Part shown: one piece after another, positions 16,043 to 24,784 of the stretch
Layout of the letters: each line of letters opens with the position of its first letter
How positions within the stretch are numbered: position 1 is the first letter of the stretch
NCBI GenBank assembly: GCA_049652385.1
Contig: JBASDX010000003.1
Span: 62,001-126,000, forward strand
Source of the DNA: DMER64 sp049652385
GTDB lineage: Bacteria; Bacteroidota; Bacteroidia; Bacteroidales; UBA932
Length of the DNA stretch: 64,000 bases
Reading direction: 5' to 3'
Made by a program: the position numbers and the translations under genes
The notes under the pieces: generated by a model
Told to the model about the DNA's origin: nothing
Seen by the model: only the letters and a program-made list of their open reading frames with translations
The model's database searches: none

Positions 16043-16869
16043 TGGCTGCCGATAGTCAGGTGAACGATTCCGGGATGACCTTTTGGGAACATCTTGATGA
16101 GTTCCGCAAAGTACTCATTCGCTCTGTGGTTGCTTTGCTGGTGCTTATGGTGTTGGTCTTTGTCAACAAACGCTTTGTATTTGAAACCATCATTTTTGCA
16201 CCACGAAATTCCGATTTTATTTTGTACAGATGGATGGAATCTTTGGCCCATCTGTTGAAAATGCCTTCTATGGTCCCGGAGCCTTTCCAGTTGGAATTGC
16301 AAAACATTGAACTGGCCGCACAATTTTTCACCCATATAAACGTTTCTTTGAGCCTGGCTCTTGTGTTGGGCACACCTTTTATTTTATACCAGTTATGGCT
16401 CTTTATCAAGCCGGCACTCTATGACAAAGAACGAAAGGTAGCCGTCAAAGCTTTTGCCTGGTGCTCTTTGTTGTTTTTTTTGGGAGTTTTGGTCGGGTAC
16501 TTTTTTGTGTTCCCACTAACGATTCATTTTTTGGGCAACTACAAAGTGACGGATTGGGTCGAGAACCAGATTACCCTGCAATCTTACATCCACATGTTTA
16601 CGTGGCTTATCCTGATTATGGGCGTTGTCTTTGAAATGCCCATACTGTTGCGCGTTTTATCCAAGCTGGGTATTGTATCAAAGGATTTGCTAAAAAAACA
16701 CAGAAAGCATGCTTTTACCATTTTGTTGATTGCAGCCGCGATCATTACCCCCAGTGGCGATGCTTTTACCTTGTTTATTGTCACCTTGCCTTTGTATATG
16801 TTATACGAAGTGAGTATTTTGGTAAGTTTCAACAAAAAGGCGGAAGAAGATGATCAGGCGGTTACTTAA
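16042..16869 (+). CDS. tatC: Sec-independent protein translocase TatC
   Basis: 275 residues with six predicted membrane segments. Landmarks are FWEHLDEFRKVLIRS (the conserved N-terminal Glu and HLDE region that binds the twin-arginine signal), YQLWLFIKPALYDKERK, and ITPSGDAFTL near the end. Periplasmic loop one is long (about residues 48-95), as in other Bacteroidota. The longest reading uses a GTG that overlaps the tatA stop by one base; an ATG at 16075 (MTFWEHLDEF) is an equally reasonable start. Together with tatA this makes a minimal two-component Tat system. The 3' end overlaps the WG-repeat gene by 20 bases. Confidence 0.94.
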   Translation: MAADSQVNDSGMTFWEHLDEFRKVLIRSVVALLVLMVLVFVNKRFVFETIIFAPRNSDFILYRWMESLAHLLKMPSMVPEPFQLELQNIELAAQFFTHINVSLSLALVLGTPFILYQLWLFIKPALYDKERKVAVKAFAWCSLLFFLGVLVGYFFVFPLTIHFLGNYKVTDWVENQITLQSYIHMFTWLILIMGVVFEMPILLRVLSKLGIVSKDLLKKHRKHAFTILLIAAAIITPSGDAFTLFIVTLPLYMLYEVSILVSFNKKAEEDDQAVT

Positions 16870-18385
16870 ACGTTGGTGGCCTCTTGCAGCCGGTATGGCA
16901 GGCCTGTGCCTGTTGCTTTTCATCGTACCTTTTTTTTGGAAAGCCCCGTTGGAGGTGCTCTTGAAAAGCCGTGCGCTGCCGTGGTACCAAAAAACAAGAC
17001 TCGTTCGTTTGTACAACGTAAACTACAAGCCGGAACACTTTCTTCCCAGACCGGGATATGTGCCGGGTAAAGGCATGAACTACCGGGATTCTCTGGGTTT
17101 TCTGTTGTGCAGCTCTTATTTTGAGCAAGCCTTTCCTTTTGAAAACGGACGGGCGCGCGTACACATAGATTTTCAATACGGGCTTATAAACCAAAGCGGC
17201 AAATGGGTACTCCCGGCCAAATTTGACACCTTATACGGTTTTAAAAACGTTTACATTATGGTACGCGGCAAAGAAGCAGGGGTGTCTGACCGGAACGGGC
17301 GTATGAAAACGCCGCTGGCAGCAGGTACGATTTCTCCTTTGTATCATGGGCAGGCATTGCCTTTTTTACTCATGGAGTACCCCGATGGCACCTTCTCTTT
17401 TATTGACGAAAAAGGAAAGCTGAGAGAGCACTGCCGGTACGACAGCCTGGAGGTACGCGACGGCGTGGTTTATGTGTGCAGACAGGGCAAATGGGGAGTA
17501 GCCGATATGCGGGGAGAAGAACAGATCGCTCCGCAATACGACAGCCTGACAAAGATCCGGGATGGTTTGTTTGCGGTACGCAGCGCCGGTATGGAAGGGC
17601 TTCATCAGGCAGGAGCAAAAGAGGCACTTGTTCCGGTCATCTATGAAAAAGCGGAAATATGCACACCTACTACGTACCGCGTACTGCTGAACGACCATTA
17701 CGGCTTGCTGGATAAAAAAGCGGCTGTGCTTATTGAACCTGTGTACGATACCCTCTATGTACACCATTTGCCGGAGTGGATAGTCACCGGAAGGCTGGGA
17801 TTTTATGCGTTGCGCCATACGAAGAAGCTGGAATATCCCTCTGCATTTTATTACGAAATAGGACCTTGCAGGGACGGCATGACGGTGATAAAAAACGAAA
17901 ACGGATACGGCGTTCTTTCCCAAAAAGGAACAACCGTAATTAGTCCGCAATACGAACTTATCCGCGATTTCAGCAGCGGTGTGGCCGTTGTATACCACGA
18001 TCGTCAATACGGGGTTATAGACCGGAAAGGCGCCTTTACGCTGCCTTTTTCCCTGAACCTGGTTGAATTGAACGATTATTACAACCACCTGGCACGTGCC
18101 GCACGCTATAATCTTATGACAACCCGTATCAAAAAACAATACGGCTATGTAAACACAAAAGGTAATACGGTTATTCCCTTTTTGTATGAAGACGGACATC
18201 TGTTTTTTTCCAACGGTCTGGTGGCAGTAAAATTGGGCGGTAAATGGGGGTTTATCAATGAAAAAGGTGAAAATGCCGTTCCTTTTATGTACGATACGGT
18301 TTCCGCATTCTCCAGCGGAAGGGCGTACGTTTTACTGAAGGACACCTTACAGGTAATAGATACAAAAGGAAACGCCTTGGAATGA
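16850..18385 (+). CDS. WG-repeat protein with N-terminal membrane anchor
   Basis: 511 residues. One hydrophobic segment (about 10-31) follows MIRRLLKRWW, so the protein is probably anchored in the inner membrane with the rest outside. The body carries about eight WG-type repeats (a '(Y/W)G-hydrophobic-D/N-x-x-G' strand followed by 'P-x-(Y/F)D'), for example YGLINQSGKWVLPAKFD, WGVADMRGEEQIAPQYD, YGLLDKKAAVLIEPVYD, YGVLSQKGTTVISPQYE and WGFINEKGENAVPFMYD. WG repeats form beta-propeller-like or solenoid surfaces; no enzymatic motif is visible. It overlaps tatC by 20 bases and the ABC-F gene by four (ATGA), so it is tightly coupled to both. Function unknown. Confidence 0.82.
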   Translation: MIRRLLKRWWPLAAGMAGLCLLLFIVPFFWKAPLEVLLKSRALPWYQKTRLVRLYNVNYKPEHFLPRPGYVPGKGMNYRDSLGFLLCSSYFEQAFPFENGRARVHIDFQYGLINQSGKWVLPAKFDTLYGFKNVYIMVRGKEAGVSDRNGRMKTPLAAGTISPLYHGQALPFLLMEYPDGTFSFIDEKGKLREHCRYDSLEVRDGVVYVCRQGKWGVADMRGEEQIAPQYDSLTKIRDGLFAVRSAGMEGLHQAGAKEALVPVIYEKAEICTPTTYRVLLNDHYGLLDKKAAVLIEPVYDTLYVHHLPEWIVTGRLGFYALRHTKKLEYPSAFYYEIGPCRDGMTVIKNENGYGVLSQKGTTVISPQYELIRDFSSGVAVVYHDRQYGVIDRKGAFTLPFSLNLVELNDYYNHLARAARYNLMTTRIKKQYGYVNTKGNTVIPFLYEDGHLFFSNGLVAVKLGGKWGFINEKGENAVPFMYDTVSAFSSGRAYVLLKDTLQVIDTKGNALE

Positions 18386-20343
18386 TTGCTCTCTCACAGA
18401 TAAGCGTATCCTTCGCTCAACAGGAATTATTTTCCGGCGTTTCTTTTAACATTAACCGCAAGGACAGGATAGCCCTTGTCGGTAAAAACGGAACCGGCAA
18501 AACGACCTTGATGAATATCATAGCAGGCTGTCGGGAACCCACGTCGGGGAGTGTTGTCAGAAAAGAAAACACGCGTTGCGGTTACCTGCCACAACACATG
18601 CACCATGCAAAAAACAAAACGGTACTGGAAGAAACACTGACTGTGCTTGCTGAAATGGATCAGCTTTCCGAAAGGATTGAGCAAATTCACACAAAGCTCT
18701 CACAAGAAGAAGTACATCATACAGAAACGTACGGAAAGCTTCTAACGGAACTGACACAATTGAACGACAGATACCGTATGTACTCTTCTGAAAACCCGGT
18801 GGGCCGGGCAGAAAAAATACTATTGGGTCTGGGTTTCAAAAGAGAAGACCTGGAAAAACCCACAGCCGTCTTTTCTGAAGGATGGAACATGCGGATTGAA
18901 TTGGCCAAACTCTTGTTGTCCAATCCCGACGTTTTATTGCTGGACGAACCTACCAACCACCTGGACATAGAAAGCCTGCGTTGGTTGGAAGAGTATTTGT
19001 CGACATATGCAGGCGCACTCCTTGTTGTATCGCACGACAGGACCTTCCTGGATACGGTAACCAACCGGACCATTGAATTGTCCGTCGGTAAGATATACGA
19101 TTACAAAGTGTCGTATTCACCTTTCATGGTCTTGAGGCAGGAAAGAATAGCACAGCAAACGGCGGCCTACGAAAACCAGCAAAAAACGATTGAAAAAACA
19201 AAAGAATTTATAGACAGATTCCGGTACAAGCCTACTAAATCCAATCAGGTACAAAGCAGAATCAAACAACTGGAAAAAATGGAATTGGTGGAAATAGATC
19301 CCGTCGACCATACCCACATTCACATTCGTTTTCCCGATCCGCCACGCAGCGGAAGGGTGGTATACCGGTGCAAAGAAATTACGGCGGGGTATGAGGGAAA
19401 ACCTGTCTTTGAAAAGGCTTCTTTAGTGCTGGAGCGGGGAGAAAAAATTGCTTTTGTGGGGAGAAACGGAGAAGGCAAAACAACGCTTTTAAAGCTCTTG
19501 GCCGCAACAAACGGGGCGTATGCCGCTCAACCGCAGATTCTGGATGGTACCCTTACAAAAGGGCACCTGGTCCACAGCGGCTACTATGCACAGAATCAAG
19601 ATGAACTGCTCAATAAAGACCTGACTGTTTTTCAGACGGTGGACGAAATAGCCGTAGGAGACATAAGGACAAAACTGCGAGACCTTCTGGGTGCTTTTCT
19701 GTTCAGAGGCGATGATATAGACAAGAAAACAATCGTGTTGAGCGGAGGGGAGCGCGCCCGGCTTGCCATGGCCGCTCTTATGCTGCAGCCCTACAACGTA
19801 TTGCTTCTTGACGAGCCTACCAACCATATGGACATACCGTCCAAAGAAATTCTGAAAAAAGCGTTACTGCAATATACGGGTACGGTAATCATAGTTTCAC
19901 ACGACAGAACGTTTCTGCACGGCCTGGTGGATAAAGTGTATGAATTCAGAGACGGCAAGGTAAAAGAACATTTGGGAGGTATCACAGCTTTCCTGGAAAG
20001 AAGAAAGATGGAAACCGGGGAAGAAACAACCGGTGACGATAAAAAACCTGATGAGCAAAAGGTTAGCGATGCAGCCCTGGAATACAAGAAGAAGAAGGAG
20101 CGTGAAAGAACGCTCAGGCAATTGAAGTCCCGGGTTACAAAATGGGAGAACGAAATTGAAGCTCACGAACGAAAGATTGCCGAATGGGATACACAATGGA
20201 ATGAGCGTATGGAAGAAGGCTTTGATGAAACGTTTCTTTCGCAGTACGAAAAAGAAAAACAAGCCTTGGAGAAAGCCCTGACAGAATGGGAAACAGCTCA
20301 TAACCTATTAGATATATTTATTAAAACAGGGAACCATGAATGA
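18382..20343 (+). CDS. ABC-F family ATP-binding protein
   Basis: 653 residues with two ABC ATPase domains and no membrane segments. Domain one has GKNGTGKTT (34-42), a divergent signature FSEGW (164-168) and LLLDEPTNHLD (186-196). Domain two has GRNGEGKTT, LSGGE and LLLDEPTNHMD. The basic ABC-F linker lies between them, and a coiled-coil C-terminal domain (about 565-650) resembles Uup/EttA-type tails. ABC-F proteins act at the ribosomal E site. A housekeeping translation factor is more likely than an antibiotic-resistance protein given the operon. The normally conserved first Gly of the LSGGQ-type signature is Glu166 in domain one. It overlaps rlmB by eight bases. Confidence 0.9.
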   Translation: MIALSQISVSFAQQELFSGVSFNINRKDRIALVGKNGTGKTTLMNIIAGCREPTSGSVVRKENTRCGYLPQHMHHAKNKTVLEETLTVLAEMDQLSERIEQIHTKLSQEEVHHTETYGKLLTELTQLNDRYRMYSSENPVGRAEKILLGLGFKREDLEKPTAVFSEGWNMRIELAKLLLSNPDVLLLDEPTNHLDIESLRWLEEYLSTYAGALLVVSHDRTFLDTVTNRTIELSVGKIYDYKVSYSPFMVLRQERIAQQTAAYENQQKTIEKTKEFIDRFRYKPTKSNQVQSRIKQLEKMELVEIDPVDHTHIHIRFPDPPRSGRVVYRCKEITAGYEGKPVFEKASLVLERGEKIAFVGRNGEGKTTLLKLLAATNGAYAAQPQILDGTLTKGHLVHSGYYAQNQDELLNKDLTVFQTVDEIAVGDIRTKLRDLLGAFLFRGDDIDKKTIVLSGGERARLAMAALMLQPYNVLLLDEPTNHMDIPSKEILKKALLQYTGTVIIVSHDRTFLHGLVDKVYEFRDGKVKEHLGGITAFLERRKMETGEETTGDDKKPDEQKVSDAALEYKKKKERERTLRQLKSRVTKWENEIEAHERKIAEWDTQWNERMEEGFDETFLSQYEKEKQALEKALTEWETAHNLLDIFIKTGNHE

Positions 20344-21079
20344 AAAAATCATATACGGATTTCATCCGGTTAAAGAAGCACTGCTGACAGGCCGGAAACC
20401 CGAGAAAATATTTCTGAAAAAAGGTGCCGAAAACCAGGCAGCCGCACAAATTATCCGCCTGGCACGTACAGAGGGCATTCCTGTACAATACGTACCGGAA
20501 GAAAAATTGTACAAATTATCGGCCGGAGGAAACCATCAAGGTATTGCTGCTCGTTTTTCCGGGTTGGAATACGTAACTTTGGAAGAAGCTGTCGCCCGGG
20601 CGGGTACCTTGTCCAAATGGCCGCTCGTGCTGTTGCTGGACGGAGTAAGCGATGTCAGAAACTTTGGTGCCATCGCACGGACGGCAGAATGTGCAGGAGT
20701 CGGGTCGCTTATAGTACCGGCAAAAGGAGGTGCGGCCGTAAATGAAGAATCCATACGTACCTCTGCCGGTGCGTTGTTGCGTATCCCCGTCTGCAGGGTA
20801 CCTAACCTTAGAACGGCTCTTTTTTATTTGAAAGATATGGGCTATACGATTATTGGCACGGACAGCAAAGGAGATGCTCCTCTCTACCGGACTTCTTTTA
20901 AAAGACCGGTAGCGCTTGTTTTAGGCTCAGAAGGAGCCGGCCTGTCACGAGGTGTGAGAAGCCTTTGCGACCATTTGGTAGCCATACCGCAGCTGGGAGC
21001 CATCGGCTCGCTTAACGTGTCTGCAGCAGCAGCCGTTGTGCTTTTTGAAGCCGTACGACAAAAAACGGAACAACTATGA
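20336..21079 (+). CDS. rlmB: 23S rRNA (guanosine-2'-O-)-methyltransferase RlmB (SpoU/TrmH family)
   Basis: 247 residues. The N-terminal substrate-binding domain (IIYGFHPVKEAL) precedes a SPOUT knot: motif 1 DGVSDVRNFGAIARTAE, motif 2 LVLGSEGAGLS, and motif 3 IPQLGAIGSLNVSAAAAVVLFE. RlmB 2'-O-methylates a guanosine in 23S rRNA (G2251 in E. coli). It overlaps the ABC-F gene by eight bases and the flippase gene by four (ATGA). Confidence 0.9.
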   Translation: MNEKIIYGFHPVKEALLTGRKPEKIFLKKGAENQAAAQIIRLARTEGIPVQYVPEEKLYKLSAGGNHQGIAARFSGLEYVTLEEAVARAGTLSKWPLVLLLDGVSDVRNFGAIARTAECAGVGSLIVPAKGGAAVNEESIRTSAGALLRIPVCRVPNLRTALFYLKDMGYTIIGTDSKGDAPLYRTSFKRPVALVLGSEGAGLSRGVRSLCDHLVAIPQLGAIGSLNVSAAAAVVLFEAVRQKTEQL

Positions 21080-22608
21080 CATCTTCCCTGAAAAAATCGG
21101 CGTTAGGAAAATTGGCGGGTGAAACGGCTATTTACGGGACGAGTACCATTCTGGCCCGAGTGCTGAACTTTCTGCTGGTACCCTTATACACCCGTGTGCT
21201 GACAGACCAGGCCGCTTACGGAGTGGTAGCCGAATTTATGGCGTACATAGCTGTTTTACAAGTGGTTCTTGTCATGGGATTGGAAACAGGGTGTTTCCGG
21301 TACGCTTCGTTTGCAGAGCAGAAAAAAGACACGCTCCAGGCCAACAAGGTGTTTTCAACGGCCTTGAGTACCGTTGCTTTGGTAGCCGGTTTGTTTTTAG
21401 CCTTTGTTGTATTTCAAAGACAACCGATTGCCAACTTGCTGGGCTATGCCCAAAGCCACATATCCATCGTATACGTAGGAGGCATTCTCTTTCTGGACAG
21501 CGTCACGGCCATTCTCTTTGCACGGCTGCGTTACGAGCATAAAGCGGTAAAATTTGCCGTTTTCAAAACCCTTAAAATTTGCAGCGAACTGGGGTTGAAC
21601 CTCCTCTTTTTCCTGTGGGCTCCTCGTTTCTTGGCCGCTAATCCCCAAGCGCTTTTGGGACGGTTCATACCGGCGGTGCCCGATTACAATTACGTACTCT
21701 TTTCCATTTTCCTGTCCTGTGTGGTGGCTTTGTTGCTTTTCCTTCCCGATTTAATCAAAAAGAACAGTTTCACGTTTGATGGCCTCTTATGGCACAAGCT
21801 GATGCTGTATTCGCTTCCGCTGATGGTAGCGGGACTACCCGGGATTTTGAACGATTTCAGTGATCGTCTGCTGTTCCGCTTTCTGATTCCCGCAGACATC
21901 TCCTGGAGAGCCCAAATGGGTATTTACCAGGCAGGTATTAAACTGGCGGTACTCATTAACCTGTTCATTCAAATGTTCCGCTATGCGGCAGAGCCGTTTT
22001 TCTTTGGAGAATCGGGCAATAAAAACGCACCGGAAACGTATGCACGTGTGCTGGAATATTTTACGGCTTTTTCCATGGTCGTTTATTTGTTCATTCTGTT
22101 TTATATAGATGTATTTGGGCTTATCCTGGGAGCCAACTACAGGGAGGGCATTGTGGTAGTTCCCATTATGGCGCTGGCATACGTCGTGCTGGGCATTTAT
22201 TTTAACATCAGCATTTGGTTTAAATTGTCTGAAAAAACAGGGTACGCCGTTCTGATTACTTCTGCAGGATTGGCTGTCACTTTGCTCATCAACGTGCTTT
22301 TTATGCCGCGTTACGGCTATATGGCGGCTGCCTGGGGCCATTTGGCCAGTTACGTGGTCATGACGATCATTTGTACGTTGATGGGGCGAAAACATTATCC
22401 CGTGCCTTATGCATGGGGTCGTATAACCGGCTACCTGGCGGCAGGCATAGGACTGTATATCGTATCGTTGTTATACGCCCATTGGCCTCCGTTGTACAAA
22501 TTGTCCTTAAATACGGGACTTTTGTTGGTTTACCTTATATTCTGGGCACAGGTGGAAGGTTTTTACGGAAAGCTGCGCAAATTACGGCAGCCGCAGCAGC
22601 CACGTTGA
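21076..22608 (+). CDS. MOP-superfamily polysaccharide flippase (Wzx-like)
   Basis: 510 residues with about 14 hydrophobic segments. The N-terminal GETAIYGTSTILARVLNFLL and LYTRVLTDQAAYGV are typical of the polysaccharide synthase/Wzx branch of the MOP superfamily, which moves lipid-linked oligosaccharides across the inner membrane. No polysaccharide cluster surrounds it, as is common for the 'orphan' flippase of Bacteroidota. It is the last gene of the nine-gene plus run. Its final 24 codons lie antisense to the end of the facing SpoU methyltransferase gene (74-base overlap), which gives the tail an Arg/Gln-rich sequence. Confidence 0.87.
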   Translation: MTSSLKKSALGKLAGETAIYGTSTILARVLNFLLVPLYTRVLTDQAAYGVVAEFMAYIAVLQVVLVMGLETGCFRYASFAEQKKDTLQANKVFSTALSTVALVAGLFLAFVVFQRQPIANLLGYAQSHISIVYVGGILFLDSVTAILFARLRYEHKAVKFAVFKTLKICSELGLNLLFFLWAPRFLAANPQALLGRFIPAVPDYNYVLFSIFLSCVVALLLFLPDLIKKNSFTFDGLLWHKLMLYSLPLMVAGLPGILNDFSDRLLFRFLIPADISWRAQMGIYQAGIKLAVLINLFIQMFRYAAEPFFFGESGNKNAPETYARVLEYFTAFSMVVYLFILFYIDVFGLILGANYREGIVVVPIMALAYVVLGIYFNISIWFKLSEKTGYAVLITSAGLAVTLLINVLFMPRYGYMAAAWGHLASYVVMTIICTLMGRKHYPVPYAWGRITGYLAAGIGLYIVSLLYAHWPPLYKLSLNTGLLLVYLIFWAQVEGFYGKLRKLRQPQQPR

Positions 22609-23311
22609 GTGATTCGGAGCCTTGGCGGTACGAAGGTATGCGCAGCTGCACGGTCAGGCAGCCGAGCAAATCTTTACTGATACCGTGCGATTCGCTGCCC
22701 AGGACAATCAATCCTTCTTTGGGTAAATCTGCTTCATACAGATTGACTCCGCCCCCCGGCACGGTGCCAATATTGGGAATGGGGCTGTTCCATAAAAGAG
22801 TGAACAGATCCGTATAATATACCGGTACCCTCAAAAGGGCTCCCATAGTGGCTTGGATCGTTTTGGGATTATACAACTCCACGCTGTCCGGCGAGGCATA
22901 CACTGCTTTTATATTGAACCAATCGGCAATGCGGATGAGTGTACCCAGGTTACCGGGGTCATTGATTCCGTCCAATACAAGGTATAGGTTTCCTTTTTCC
23001 GGCAACACCGCCGTTTCTTCCGGTATATCCACAACGGCCAGGATTCCGGACGGAGTAGTGTGGTTTGACATCCGTTCCATCTGGGCAGGTGTTACCTTCT
23101 TGATGTTAAGCGGATGTAAGGTGCGTGGGATGACCATATCTTCAAGACTGTCCCTGTAATAAAGAGCTTGCACGAAGAAAGGACCGGTGCTGTTCAGAAG
23201 TTCCTGAACCATCTTTTTTCCTTCCACGATAAAAGCCCGTCTCTGTTGACGGAATTTCTTCTGTTTCAACTCTTTTACATATTGTAACTCTGTATTGCTC
23301 AGTGTCTTCAA
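22535..23311 (-). CDS. SpoU/TrmH-family RNA 2'-O-methyltransferase
   Basis: 258 residues. The N-terminal domain (KKFRQQRRAFIVEGKKMVQEL) is the TsnR/TrmH-type substrate-binding domain. The SPOUT core has DGINDPGNLGTLIRIADW, IVLGSESHGIS and IPSYRQGSESLNVAAAAAV. It methylates RNA; the target is unknown. The start is a TTG whose TG is shared with the TGA stop of the upstream decarboxylase gene (TTGA overlap). The next internal ATG would remove the conserved N-terminal domain. The 3' end overlaps the flippase gene on the other strand by 74 bases and includes the end of catalytic motif 3. Confidence 0.88.
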   Translation of the reverse strand: MKTLSNTELQYVKELKQKKFRQQRRAFIVEGKKMVQELLNSTGPFFVQALYYRDSLEDMVIPRTLHPLNIKKVTPAQMERMSNHTTPSGILAVVDIPEETAVLPEKGNLYLVLDGINDPGNLGTLIRIADWFNIKAVYASPDSVELYNPKTIQATMGALLRVPVYYTDLFTLLWNSPIPNIGTVPGGGVNLYEADLPKEGLIVLGSESHGISKDLLGCLTVQLRIPSYRQGSESLNVAAAAAVICAAFRKNLPPVPRI

Positions 23312-24696
23312 TACCCTAAAATTTTAAGCATGGATTTGTATGTCTGCTCCTTGGAAAAGAGTTTCGTATAGTATTCACCGTTTTCTTCTCCAATGATTAC
23401 CATTTTGGGTGCAGGAATAAGGCAATGCTGCACGCCTCCAAACCCTGAAATCGATTCCTGATAAGCACCGGTATTGAAGAAACCAATATAAAGCGGCTCC
23501 TTGTTCTCATTGCTTGGCATAAATACGGCGTTGGCATGCGCCTCGGCATTGTAGTAATCCTGAGAATCACAGGTGAGCCCTCCCAGAAAGACACGCTGGT
23601 ACGGCTCGTTCCATTTGTTGATGGGAAGGAGTATGAAACGTCGTTTGATGCCCCAGGTGTCGGGCAGGGTAGTCATGAAAGAGGAATCGATCATATACCA
23701 CCTTTCTCTGTCATTCTGTTGTTTCTCTCCCAGCACCTGATATATATTTACACCGCTTTCTCCCACAGTAAAAGACCCAAATTCTGTGAATATATCCGGT
23801 TCCTTGATTCCGCGGCTGTTACATATACTCTTTATTTGAGCTATGATCTCTTCTGTCATATACTCATAATCGTAATCAAAAGATAATGAATTGCGTATAG
23901 GAAAGCCTCCGCCCAAATTGAGGGAATCCAATTCCGGGCAGAAATTCTTCAGGTCGCAATAGACGTTTACGCATTTGGACAGTTCGTTCCAGTAATAAGC
24001 GTTGTCCTGGATACCCGTATTGATGAAAAAATGGAGCATTTTCAATTTGAATTTGGGATTGCGCTTCACGTATTTATGGTAGAAAGGAACCACGTCGCTG
24101 TAGCGGATACCTAACCGGCTTGTATAAAATTCAAATTTTGGTTCCTCTTCTGCCGCAATGCGGATGCCTATCTTACATTCCTTATTGACAGCTTTGTCCA
24201 AAGCCTCAATTTCCGGCATGTTGTCGAGTATGGAAATGGTGTTATCCCATCCTTCGTGTATCAAACCGGCTATATTATCTATGTATTGTTGCTTTTTATA
24301 GCCGTTGCAAATGACGTACAGGTCTTTATCCACCACGCCTTCTTCATGAAGAGATTCTATCAGGTTGATATCAAACGCAGAAGACGTCTCAATATGGATA
24401 TCGTTCTTGAGTGCTTCTTCCAGAACAAAGGAAAAGTGTGAAGATTTGGTACAGTAACTGTAATGATATTCACCTTCATAATCTACCTTGGCCATGGCCA
24501 CATTGAACCACCTTTTTGACTTCTGTATCTGTTTGCTGATTTTTGGCAGATAATAGAATTTCAGCGGCGTACCGTATTGATGGATCAAGTCCATGACAGG
24601 TATGTTGTTAAAAATCAATTCGCCATCCTTGACGGCAAACTCTTCTTGCGGAAAGTCAAAACTTTGCTGGATGAGATCTATGTACTTGTTCTTCAT
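23308..24696 (-). CDS. Arginine-decarboxylase-like PLP enzyme (fold III, short Bacteroidota type)
   Basis: 462 residues. Motifs fit the alanine-racemase-fold PLP decarboxylases: YCTKSSHF holds the probable PLP lysine, ETSSAFDINL follows, LNLGGGFPI is the glycine loop that binds the PLP phosphate, EFGSFTVGES, then LGGLTCDSQDYYN with the active-site Cys-Asp pair, and GFFNTGAYQE. Flavobacterial proteins of the same length and pattern are annotated as arginine decarboxylase; the longer (about 630-residue) SpeA type is not what is seen here. A role in polyamine synthesis is inferred. It is first in a two-gene unit with the SpoU methyltransferase. Confidence 0.78.
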   Translation of the reverse strand: MKNKYIDLIQQSFDFPQEEFAVKDGELIFNNIPVMDLIHQYGTPLKFYYLPKISKQIQKSKRWFNVAMAKVDYEGEYHYSYCTKSSHFSFVLEEALKNDIHIETSSAFDINLIESLHEEGVVDKDLYVICNGYKKQQYIDNIAGLIHEGWDNTISILDNMPEIEALDKAVNKECKIGIRIAAEEEPKFEFYTSRLGIRYSDVVPFYHKYVKRNPKFKLKMLHFFINTGIQDNAYYWNELSKCVNVYCDLKNFCPELDSLNLGGGFPIRNSLSFDYDYEYMTEEIIAQIKSICNSRGIKEPDIFTEFGSFTVGESGVNIYQVLGEKQQNDRERWYMIDSSFMTTLPDTWGIKRRFILLPINKWNEPYQRVFLGGLTCDSQDYYNAEAHANAVFMPSNENKEPLYIGFFNTGAYQESISGFGGVQHCLIPAPKMVIIGEENGEYYTKLFSKEQTYKSMLKILGY

Positions 24697-24702
24697 TTTA
24701 GT

Positions 24703-24746
24703 AATGTAAGTGAGTTACTTAATGCCAAAATATACAATGTAAGTGA
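24703..24746. repeat. 11-base direct repeat, 33-base period, between the decarboxylase gene and tamL
   Basis: AATGTAAGTGA occurs at 24703-24713 and again at 24736-24746, 33 bases start to start, on the same strand. That is close to three helical turns, so both copies would face the same side of the DNA. It fills the 88-base divergent intergenic region and could be an operator. Confidence 0.5.
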
Positions 24747-24747
24747 A

Positions 24748-24780
24748 TTGGATTACAAATATAATTTTTTTTTACATTTG
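24748..24780 (+). promoter_or_regulatory. Promoter of tamL, ending 4 bases before the ATG
   Basis: TTG at 24748-24750, a 22-base spacer, then TACATTTG at 24773-24780. Only CAGT separates the box from the ATG at 24785. In Bacteroidota transcription starts a few bases after this box, so the transcript is predicted to be leaderless or nearly so. Confidence 0.5.
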
Positions 24781-24784
24781 CAGT

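Noticed and set aside
17366..18199. Open frame of 277 codons antisense to the WG-repeat gene
   Set aside because: Lies within a repeat-coding region whose repeats keep the reverse frame free of stops; no domain seen.
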